Assembly: GCA_002840115.1 (NCBI GenBank)
Contig: PGZG01000128.1
Coordinates: forward strand, 1-5,483
Direction: 5' to 3'
DNA from: Gammaproteobacteria bacterium HGW-Gammaproteobacteria-14
GTDB lineage: Bacteria; Pseudomonadota; Gammaproteobacteria; Pseudomonadales; Alcanivoracaceae
DNA: 5,483 bases
The translations under genes were made by a program, and so were the position numbers. The notes below the pieces were generated by a model. The model did no database searches and was not told the origin of the DNA. It saw nothing but the letters and a program-made list of their open reading frames with translations. Below, in pieces: positions 1-5,219 of the stretch (position 1 is the first letter of the stretch; each line of letters begins with the position of its first letter).

Positions 1-191
1 CTATGGAATCTGCCGGCATTCCCATTCTCTGGACGTCGCTGGGTATCTTTGTGCTGGCATGGATCGGGCAATTTATCGGCCATGAAATTGAGGGCAAGAA
101 GCCGTCTTTTTTTCAGGACATCCAGTTTCTGATGATCGGGCCTGCATGGATTATCGGGTTTATTTATCGCCGTTTCGGCATTCGCTGCTAG
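1..191 (+). CDS. Mpo1-like (DUF962 / YGL010w family) membrane protein, C-terminal part, cut by left edge
   Basis: Only the last ~62 residues are visible. They contain a hydrophobic helix (about residues 8-25 of the visible part), then the family's conserved stretch with the core GQFIGHEIEGKKPSFFQD, and a second hydrophobic segment (IGPAWIIGFIYRRFGI). This matches the C-terminal half of bacterial DUF962 proteins. The eukaryotic relative Mpo1 is an Fe(II)-dependent dioxygenase acting on 2-hydroxy fatty acids, and its conserved histidines include one equivalent to the GH in this motif. Whether bacterial members do the same reaction is not established here. The ATG at position 3 is probably an internal methionine, because the first membrane helices and the other conserved histidine of the family are missing; the true start should lie left of the window. 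The stop TAG (189-191) is 24 nt before lemA, which suggests co-transcription. Confidence 0.8.
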   Translation, partial: MESAGIPILWTSLGIFVLAWIGQFIGHEIEGKKPSFFQDIQFLMIGPAWIIGFIYRRFGIRC

Positions 192-215
192 CAACTTACC
201 TATTGGGGGTTATGT

Positions 216-809
216 ATGGATACGGGTGTCATGCTTTTCTTCGGCGCACTGATTGTCATTTTGATATACATCATCAGCATTTATAATCGCCTTATCCAAT
301 TGCGTAACCAGTTTAAAAACGGCTTCGCACAAATTGATGTGCAATTACAACGTCGTCATGACCTGATTCCATCGCTAGTGGAATCTGCCAGAGCCTTTAT
401 GGGCCATGAGCGCGAAACCCTGACGCAGGTCATTGAGGCCCGCAAGCAGGCCTCTGCAGCACGGGCAGACGCCAAATCACACCCGGAAAACGGCGCCTCT
501 ATGGCCGCCCTTGGACGGGCAGAAAGCCTGTTATCCGGTTCGCTGGCAAACCTGTTTGCCATCTCCGAACAATACCCTGACCTTAAGGCCAACGAAACCA
601 TGGCACAGCTGATGGAAGAACTGTCCAGTACTGAAAATCGCATCGGTTTTGCCCGTCAAGCCTTTAATGATCTGGTAATGAACTACAACACCTATCGTGA
701 GCAATTCCCGAATAATTTTATTGCCGGATTACTGGGAAATTTTCAGGCGGCATCTCAGCTCGAGCTACAAAACCCGGCTGCCCGTCAAGCTACCAAGGTC
801 AGTTTCTAA
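216..809 (+). CDS. lemA: LemA family protein
   Basis: This is a 197-residue protein with one N-terminal membrane helix (about residues 4-23) followed by a long helical LemA domain. The family signature is clear: YNRLIQLRNQFKNGFAQIDV (residues 23-42), then QLQRRHDLIPSLVE (43-56) and HERETL with EARKQA (64-79). At the end come NRIGFARQAFNDLVMNYNTY (141-160) and the FP...IAGLLGNF segment (164-176). The length matches normal family members (about 180-200). The start is the ATG at 216, preceded by a G-rich ribosome binding site (GGGGG, about 205-209); an ATG at 212 is in another frame. LemA proteins are expected to be inner-membrane anchored with the helical domain outside the membrane. Their biochemical role is poorly defined, but they often neighbour M48/HtpX-like proteases, as here, where such a gene begins 43 nt downstream. 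The family call is very secure; the function is inferred from context only. Confidence 0.95.
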   Translation: MDTGVMLFFGALIVILIYIISIYNRLIQLRNQFKNGFAQIDVQLQRRHDLIPSLVESARAFMGHERETLTQVIEARKQASAARADAKSHPENGASMAALGRAESLLSGSLANLFAISEQYPDLKANETMAQLMEELSSTENRIGFARQAFNDLVMNYNTYREQFPNNFIAGLLGNFQAASQLELQNPAARQATKVSF

Positions 810-852
810 GCGCCACCCAATAGCAACACAGTCCGGGTTGCGGAGCTGACCG

Positions 853-2784
853 ATGAATTTTTTTGAACATCAGGAACGTGCCCGCCGCCGCACCGGTCTG
901 CTGGCGACTTACTTCATCGCTGCTGTGGCTGCCATCGTGGTCAGCGTTAGCGTAGTGATCTACATTGCTCTGCTTTGGGTAAGCGGCGGCGACTATTCGC
1001 TACTGAACTGGCTGTACTCACCGGTAATGCACTGGAGTACCGCCATTACCCTGCTGATCGTTATCACCGGCAGTCTGCACAAAACATGGCAAATCCGTGA
1101 CGGGGGTGTCGCCCTGGCGGATATGCTGAACGCCCGGGAAATACTGCCTTCCTGTAACTCTCTCGCGGACCGCCGCTTGCGTAACGTGGTGGAAGAGATG
1201 GCGATTGCCTCCGGCATTCCGGCGCCGCGCACCTTTGTGATGCCCCACGAAAAAAGCATCAACGCGCTGGCCGCCGGATTTCGCCCCACCGAAGCCGTTA
1301 TTGTGATTACTCAGGGGGCTCTCGACAGCCTCAATCGCGAAGAACTGCAGGGTGTTATTGCCCACGAGTTCAGTCATATCTTCAATGCCGACATGCGCAT
1401 CAATATGCGACTGATCGCTGTTCTCGCCGGGATTCTGGCCATTGGTAAAGTCGGGGAGTTTCTGATCCATGCCAATACCCGCATGCGACTCTACAACCGG
1501 CGCCGCGATAAAAATGAAGTGCTCGGCATCTTCTTCCTGATCCTGCTAGGTATCGCCATGATGGTGATTGGCTATATCGGGCTTTTTTTCGGACGGCTGA
1601 TCAAAGCCGCCATTTCCCGACAACGGGAACTGCTGGCTGACGCCTCCTCGGTACAGTTCACCCGGAATGCCTCGGGCATTGCCAATGCATTAATTAAAAT
1701 CCGCAACCATGCCGGCAGCCATTTAATGTCGGTTCATGGCGAAGATATGAGCCATATGTGCTTTGGCGAGACCGTGCCGTTTCATTTGCAATCCCTGCTG
1801 GCCACCCACCCACCGCTGGATAATCGCCTGCGAGCGCTTGGCAATGAATGGCTGGCCCGGGCAAGAACCCGACAGCGGGCAGGTACGCCTCTACAAACAC
1901 CGTCAGACACACTACCCGACGGCATGGGCTTCGCAGGCTCCACGCCTGTCCCGCCTGGCGGAGCAGCAGAAAGAGTAACAGCAGGAACCACCGGACAGCC
2001 TGTCAGCCCCACCGTCGGCACCGTGCTGGACGCCCATCTGGGCTATGCCCGCTCGATTATTGGCTCCATTCCCGAAGACCTGCGAAATAATCTGCAACAC
2101 GCAGAACCCGCTCGTCTGGTGGTGCTGGCACTGGCCATGGGTACCAGCCAGTCCGAGCCAGCGGCCTTGCTTCCCCTGCTTGACCTGAACACTGTGGAGA
2201 GTCAGCAAGTACTACACTTGGTGGCACAGATACGCACCCTCGGAACTCGGATACGACTACCGCTGATTGATATGGCCCTGCCTGCCCTGCAGCAGTTGAG
2301 CAACAGCCAGCGCGAGCAGTTACTGGAAAAACTGGAACAGCTGGTACTCCATGATCAGCGGCTGACCCTGTTTGAATTTGTTCTGACACGGATTCTCAAG
2401 GACCATCTCGGCGACAATGCCGGACGAGCTCCCGCCATTCGCTTTCGTCAATATCCGCAACTGGCAAACCAGATTCAGCTGATACTGTCGTTAATGGTGC
2501 ATGCCTCGGGCAGCTCCGGGGGCGACGCCGATTTGCTTTTCCGCCGTGCCAGCGGAACCCTGCTTCCCCCGGGACGAATACTGTTACCGCTGGAAAAGTG
2601 CCGCATTGAAGATCTTGATCAGGCGCTCGCCGATTTGCGGGACCTGACCCCATTACTCAAAGCACCACTACTTGATGCGCTGGCGGATATTGCCCGCGCA
2701 GACAGCCGGATTCAGGTGCAGCAAGCCGAATTATTACGCGGCATAGCGACGCTTATGGACTGCCCGATGCCCCCGCTGTTCTGA
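853..2784 (+). CDS. membrane-embedded M48 family zinc metalloprotease with long C-terminal TerB-like region
   Basis: This 643-residue protein has two N-terminal membrane helices (about 17-43 and 60-75) and the zinc-binding HEFSH motif at 171-175. Two more hydrophobic segments follow (about 185-204 and 223-247). The third zinc ligand is predicted as E259 in the RQRELLADAS segment, and the conserved ATHPPLDNRL block is at 317-326. This is the full HtpX-like M48 catalytic layout with all key residues present, so the enzyme should be an active inner-membrane endopeptidase. A Pro/Gly/Thr-rich linker (about 340-390) leads to a helical C-terminal half, whose last ~45 residues (about 600-642, core ADIARADSRIQVQQAELLRG) resemble the end of TerB-like domains. 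HtpX itself is about 290 residues, so roughly half of this protein is extra. The start ATG has a GGAG-type site (842-845) eight bases upstream, and the N-terminus MNFFEHQERARRR is typical of this subfamily. It lies 43 nt after lemA, a recurrent pairing suggesting joint membrane or envelope quality control. Substrates are unknown. Confidence 0.93.
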   Translation: MNFFEHQERARRRTGLLATYFIAAVAAIVVSVSVVIYIALLWVSGGDYSLLNWLYSPVMHWSTAITLLIVITGSLHKTWQIRDGGVALADMLNAREILPSCNSLADRRLRNVVEEMAIASGIPAPRTFVMPHEKSINALAAGFRPTEAVIVITQGALDSLNREELQGVIAHEFSHIFNADMRINMRLIAVLAGILAIGKVGEFLIHANTRMRLYNRRRDKNEVLGIFFLILLGIAMMVIGYIGLFFGRLIKAAISRQRELLADASSVQFTRNASGIANALIKIRNHAGSHLMSVHGEDMSHMCFGETVPFHLQSLLATHPPLDNRLRALGNEWLARARTRQRAGTPLQTPSDTLPDGMGFAGSTPVPPGGAAERVTAGTTGQPVSPTVGTVLDAHLGYARSIIGSIPEDLRNNLQHAEPARLVVLALAMGTSQSEPAALLPLLDLNTVESQQVLHLVAQIRTLGTRIRLPLIDMALPALQQLSNSQREQLLEKLEQLVLHDQRLTLFEFVLTRILKDHLGDNAGRAPAIRFRQYPQLANQIQLILSLMVHASGSSGGDADLLFRRASGTLLPPGRILLPLEKCRIEDLDQALADLRDLTPLLKAPLLDALADIARADSRIQVQQAELLRGIATLMDCPMPPLF

Positions 2785-2949
2785 GCTTTGAGGGCTTTCT
2801 GGCATCACTCTTCTCCACGGCAGACTTGCCCGACGGCCCGTATACGCATAAATTCCGTTTATCACCCTCGCGCCCCCGAACATCGGCTCAACACTGGCGG
2901 GTACGGGGAAACCGTTTTTAAATTGGCTGAAGGAACAGCGGGGCCCGCT
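2785..2949. other. 165-nt intergenic leader between the M48 gene and the acidic protein gene
   Basis: No RNA gene, strong hairpin terminator or U-tract is visible. A loose promoter-like pair exists (TTGCCC at 2826-2831 and CATAAA at 2847-2852), but its spacing is only 15 nt and the match is poor. An A/T-rich TTTTTAAATT stretch (about 2915-2924) lies shortly before the ribosome binding region. The segment is open in the frame of the downstream gene but does not look coding. Whether the downstream gene is read through from the protease operon or has its own promoter cannot be decided from sequence alone. Confidence 0.4.
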
Positions 2950-3318
2950 ATGGAATTCAGTAAAATCAGCGAACAGAATGCCTGGGATGCCGTGGCAGAC
3001 GCCACCGAGCAGGTTCGTCGTGGCGAATCGGAAACCGCTCTGCTGGCCTGGTTTGAGTCCCAGGGAGTACAAATCAAGCAGGCTATTTTCCCCTGTCTGG
3101 GCATGTTTGACGAAGGTGTCTACTCCGGCACGCTGGTCACTCAAGATCGCCGGGTCATTGAATATTTCGTTGATCTGTCCTGCCCCGAAGACGGTGACTT
3201 TGAAGATGTCACCGCCGAGCTGGGCCCCAAAGACCCGAGCCACCCGATGCGGGACCTCAAGGACCGCATCACCATGGCACTGGTCTACTACGATGCCCAG
3301 CAAAGTCAGGCTGCGTGA
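2950..3318 (+). CDS. small acidic conserved-looking protein of unknown function
   Basis: I do not recognise this 122-residue protein. It is strongly acidic: about 23 Asp/Glu against 10 Lys/Arg, with an acidic patch at about 80-90. It has no signal peptide or membrane helix, so it is probably cytoplasmic. The pattern suggests an N-terminal helix (about 6-38), then alternating strands (about 40-48, 57-64, 68-76) and a C-terminal helix (100-117), which fits a small alpha/beta domain. It has two cysteines (C49, C78). The reading frame is open back to 2785 with a possible TTG at 2788, but I chose the ATG at 2950: the upstream part is rich in His/Pro/Arg and looks untranslated, and AAGGAA (about 2930-2935) plus a G-rich stretch lie before this ATG. 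That AAGGAA is 14-15 nt away, farther than ideal. The gene is 165 nt after the protease gene and convergent with the downstream minus-strand gene, so it may have its own promoter, although I see no good consensus. Confidence 0.75.
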   Translation: MEFSKISEQNAWDAVADATEQVRRGESETALLAWFESQGVQIKQAIFPCLGMFDEGVYSGTLVTQDRRVIEYFVDLSCPEDGDFEDVTAELGPKDPSHPMRDLKDRITMALVYYDAQQSQAA

Positions 3319-3353
3319 GCCCGAGCACATCTAAACCACTTTTGAGCCACATC

Positions 3354-3379
3354 TAAGTCTGCAGGTTAAGTCTGCCGGT
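3354..3379. repeat. 13-bp tandem duplication across the minus-strand stop codon
   Basis: Two adjacent 13-bp units (3354-3366 and 3367-3379), TAAGTCTGCAGGT and TAAGTCTGCCGGT, match at 12 of 13 positions. The second unit supplies the last codons and the boundary supplies the stop (TTA at 3366-3368 on the plus strand, TAA on the minus) of the DUF482 gene. A second, looser repeat precedes it: GAGCACATCTAA near 3323-3334 and GAGCCACATCTAA near 3344-3356. Together they fill most of the 47-nt gap between two convergent genes. Small slippage duplications are the likely origin. No hairpin terminator is visible in this gap for either gene. Confidence 0.7.
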
Positions 3380-4406
3380 AAGGTAGCAAGGCTGTCGCTT
3401 CATCCCGATAGGCCCGCACTGCGGCGCTTTCCCGAACACAGAAGTCTTCAATCGCGCGCCGGAAAGCCGGTTCTCGAATCCAGTGCAATGAGCGGGTGAT
3501 TACGGGTTCAAACCCGCGCAGGATTTTGTGCTCTCCCTGCACGCCGGGGTCAAACTCAACCAGTCCACGCTCGCAAGCAAATGCAATACCCTGATAATAG
3601 CAGAGCTCAAAGTGCAGCCCGTCACACTCCTGCAAACAGCCCCAGTAACGACCATAAAGCCGCTCGTCGTCAAACAGATAAAAGGCTGCCGCCACCAGGG
3701 CTTCGCCCCGGTAAGCCACCACCAGCATTAACTGCTCAAGCAACTCAGAACGCCGCAGCAACTCGAAGAATGCCGGGGTCAGATAGGGCATCTGACCCCG
3801 CTTGAGATAGGTCGCCGCATAACATTGATAGAAGTGCTGCCACCATGACTCCGGGATTGCCACCCCCACGGCTCGGGAAACCGTTAGCCCCTGCGCCGCC
3901 ACGCCCTGACGCTCCTTGCGGATTGCCTTGCGGCGACGAGAGGTCAATGCCTGCATAAAATGATCGAAATCCTGATAGTCCCGGTTAAACCAACGAAAAT
4001 GGCAACCCAGCCGCTCCGCCAACGGCCACTCTTGTAAGGCCTCGCGGGTCTGCTCATCGGGGAATAACAGGTGCCAGGATGAGGCCCCAGTCTGAGCCAG
4101 AGTCTCCATCACCGCACTGCGCAAATCCGCCAGCTGGAAATTTCCCCGCCAGCGGGGCCCGGTAATGGGTGTGAAAGGGACCGCCGAAACCAGCCGGGGA
4201 AAGTAATCCAGACCATGCTCCGCATAGGCATTGGCCCATGCGTGGTCAAACACGTACTCGCCACGGTTGTGGCTTTTCAGGTAGGCCGGCAGCCAGCCGT
4301 CACCAACCTGAATATGCTGTGCCCGCCAGCCCTTTTCCGGGGTTGCTGCCCCGCCACTCTCCAGCGCATCCCAAAACGCCGGGTGCAAAAACGGGTAGTC
4401 CGCCAT
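3366..4406 (-). CDS. COG3146 / DUF482 family protein (FemAB-like, GNAT-fold N-acyltransferase)
   Basis: This 346-residue soluble protein carries the conserved blocks of the DUF482 family in order. They are PFLHPAFWDALE (5-16), YLKSHNRGEYVFDHAWANAY (42-61), VPFTPITGPR (76-85) and RRRKAIRKER (157-166). These are followed by LYGRYWGCLQ (250-259), LHFELCYYQGIAF (264-276), FDPGVQGEHKILRGFEP (285-301) and an SLHWI block (306-310). The family belongs to the GNAT/FemAB-like fold and is named in databases after peptidoglycan biosynthesis or recognition, but its substrate is not firmly known; an aminoacyl or acyl transfer reaction is an inference. It is slightly short: homologues usually carry about 15-25 residues before the PFL..F block, whereas here an in-frame stop (TAG, 4428-4430 on the plus strand) limits extension to seven codons. 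No clear ribosome binding site precedes the ATG; in-frame CTG codons lie just upstream. It is convergent with the acidic-protein gene and divergent from the cold-shock gene. Confidence 0.9.
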   Translation of the reverse strand: MADYPFLHPAFWDALESGGAATPEKGWRAQHIQVGDGWLPAYLKSHNRGEYVFDHAWANAYAEHGLDYFPRLVSAVPFTPITGPRWRGNFQLADLRSAVMETLAQTGASSWHLLFPDEQTREALQEWPLAERLGCHFRWFNRDYQDFDHFMQALTSRRRKAIRKERQGVAAQGLTVSRAVGVAIPESWWQHFYQCYAATYLKRGQMPYLTPAFFELLRRSELLEQLMLVVAYRGEALVAAAFYLFDDERLYGRYWGCLQECDGLHFELCYYQGIAFACERGLVEFDPGVQGEHKILRGFEPVITRSLHWIREPAFRRAIEDFCVRESAAVRAYRDEATALLPYRQT

Positions 4407-4555
4407 CAGCCACAGACCGGAACAAGACTATCGAGCACAGGAACGGTTACAATGCTGCCACGCCGGTTTCGAACTCCCGGCTTATTACGGTTGCCACAGC
4501 CGCTTTCCGGCAACCCACTAGCCATCACTATTATCAGCATAAGGTTATTTATTCC
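4407..4555. other. 149-nt divergent intergenic region with inverted repeats
   Basis: This gap separates the minus-strand DUF482 gene from the plus-strand membrane cold-shock gene and should contain promoters for both. Visible elements are a 5-bp inverted repeat GCCGG/CCGGC (4462-4466 and 4477-4481), the 7-bp dyad listed separately (4489-4515), and a TATTAT box (4529-4534) on the plus strand. TATTAT would fit a -10 element, but no good -35 lies 16-18 nt upstream. On the minus strand, TTGCCG (4508-4513) and TAATAA (4482-4487) are 20 nt apart, too far for a standard promoter. Neither assignment is firm. Confidence 0.4.
4489..4515. promoter_or_regulatory. 7-bp inverted repeat, possible operator or hairpin between divergent genes
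   Basis: GGTTGCC (4489-4495) and GGCAACC (4509-4515) form a perfect dyad with a 13-nt spacer. It sits in the middle of the divergent intergenic region, where a shared regulator could act on both genes. It could equally form a weak hairpin in a leader RNA, or be chance; the arms do not extend beyond 7 bp. Confidence 0.3.
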
Positions 4556-5125
4556 ATGCATCTTTTTTTCACGCTCTTCCACATTCTTTTCGCTCTGGCA
4601 TTTGCCGCCTTTGGTATCACAGCTATCGTTGCTCCGGAAGCCATCACCGGCCAGCAGCCAGCCAACGACGCTCTGCTGGGCTGGCGACTGGCGGGCACAG
4701 GCCTGCTGTTCGCTGCAACGGTGAGCTTGCTTGCGGCTTTCAGCCAGACCTATCGTAAAGCACTCTCCGTCCTGCTGTTCCTCTATTTGGCAATTCTCAG
4801 TGTTGCCTATGCCAGCGCCGCCGAAGCCCATTGGTGGGTCTGGCTACCTGCGGTTGTGGCGCTGCTGCCATTTGTTTCCCTGCTGCCCACCAGCCGCCTT
4901 TCGCTACCATTAAAAGAGGGTGAGCTGGAAGGTGAGGTGAAGTGGTTCAACCCCAACAAGGGTTTTGGCTTCATTCTCAGCGAAGATGGTCAGGAAATTT
5001 TTGTTCACTTCAAGGCACTCACCAACGGTGGGCGCCGCAGCTTGCGTCAGGGCCAGCAGGTACGTTTCCGCATTCGCCAAAGTGAACGGGGCGATCAGGC
5101 CGACCAAGTCCGCATTATTGAATAG
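4556..5125 (+). CDS. membrane-anchored cold-shock domain protein
   Basis: This 189-residue protein is in two parts. Residues 1-111 hold four predicted membrane helices (about 3-26, 38-62, 68-87, 93-111). Residues 125-189 form a complete cold-shock (OB-fold) nucleic-acid-binding domain with the VKWFN start (W130, F131), RNP1 KGFGFI (135-140) and RNP2 IFVHF (148-152). The aromatic and histidine contacts known from CspA (W130, F137, F139, F149, H151, F152) are all present, so RNA or single-stranded DNA binding is expected. Free Csp proteins are about 70 residues; here the domain is tethered to the inner membrane, presumably facing the cytoplasm. The membrane part is not one I can name with confidence. 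It differs from the better known order in which a CSD precedes a DUF1294 membrane domain. The start is the ATG at 4556, with AAGG at 4541-4544 (11 nt away); it coincides with the beginning of the first hydrophobic helix. The frame is open upstream to 4238, but that part is antisense to the DUF482 gene. Confidence 0.9.
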   Translation: MHLFFTLFHILFALAFAAFGITAIVAPEAITGQQPANDALLGWRLAGTGLLFAATVSLLAAFSQTYRKALSVLLFLYLAILSVAYASAAEAHWWVWLPAVVALLPFVSLLPTSRLSLPLKEGELEGEVKWFNPNKGFGFILSEDGQEIFVHFKALTNGGRRSLRQGQQVRFRIRQSERGDQADQVRIIE

Positions 5126-5135
5126 GATAACAGGC

Positions 5136-5166
5136 TGGTTTCTCCGCTTGTTAAGCGGGGAAACTG
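5136..5166 (+). terminator. strong stem-loop after the cold-shock gene, no U-tract
   Basis: GTTTCTCCGCTT (5138-5149) pairs with AAGCGGGGAAAC (5153-5164) around a 3-nt loop GTT. This gives a 12-bp stem with a single G-U wobble, extendable by two more wobble pairs. It begins 10-12 nt after the stop codon of the membrane cold-shock gene. No run of U follows on either strand, so it is not a canonical intrinsic terminator. It may protect the mRNA 3' end, cause pausing, or act with a termination factor. The structure itself is clear; the function is uncertain. Confidence 0.45.
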
Positions 5167-5181
5167 CTGATAGCGTTGATT

Positions 5182-5213
5182 ATCCGTCACATCAATAAAA
5201 ATCCAGACGGATT
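5182..5213 (+). promoter_or_regulatory. inverted repeat containing the ribosome binding site of the PAS-like gene
   Basis: ATCCGTC (5182-5188) is perfectly complementary to GACGGAT (5206-5212), with an A-rich 17-nt loop. The right arm includes the only Shine-Dalgarno-like sequence (ACGGA, 5207-5211), about 8 nt before the ATG at 5220. A shorter alternative hairpin, AATCC (5200-5204) with GGATT (5209-5213), uses the same arm and excludes the first. Either could hide the ribosome binding site; a protein-binding dyad is also possible. Confidence 0.35.
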
Positions 5214-5219
5214 CAACCT

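Noticed and set aside
1018..1470. 150-residue open frame on the minus strand inside the M48 protease gene
   Set aside because: It is a shadow of a strongly supported catalytic region with the zinc motif; no recognisable domain or ribosome binding site.
2788..2949. TTG-initiated extension of the small acidic protein
   Set aside because: The extra residues are rich in Pro/His/Arg, unlike the acidic body of the protein, and no ribosome binding site precedes the TTG.
2734..3330. 198-residue open frame on the minus strand opposite the acidic protein gene
   Set aside because: It overlaps the end of the protease gene and the whole acidic-protein gene, with no family-like pattern. The plus-strand protein has the more convincing composition and start, though this leaves a small uncertainty.
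4461..4481. TTCGAAC flanked by GC-rich arms, resembling a tRNA T-loop or an attachment site
   Set aside because: The 5-bp T-stem does not pair properly around the 7-nt loop, no acceptor stem or CCA follows at the right distance, and no anticodon arm is found upstream.
4529..4534. TATTAT as a firm -10 promoter box for the cold-shock gene
   Set aside because: No acceptable -35 lies 16-18 nt upstream and there is no extended -10 TG, so I did not list it as a separate promoter.
4238..4555. In-frame N-terminal extension of the membrane cold-shock protein by 106 residues
   Set aside because: Much of it lies antisense to the well-supported DUF482 gene, its composition (Arg/Pro/His/Gln) looks non-coding, and the ATG at 4556 with AAGG upstream begins right at the first membrane helix.
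4406..4831. 141-residue open frame on the minus strand upstream of the DUF482 gene, tested as its missing N-terminus
   Set aside because: It is in a different frame, ends in a TGA overlapping the DUF482 ATG, shows no resemblance to the family N-terminus, and is antisense to the membrane helices of the cold-shock protein.
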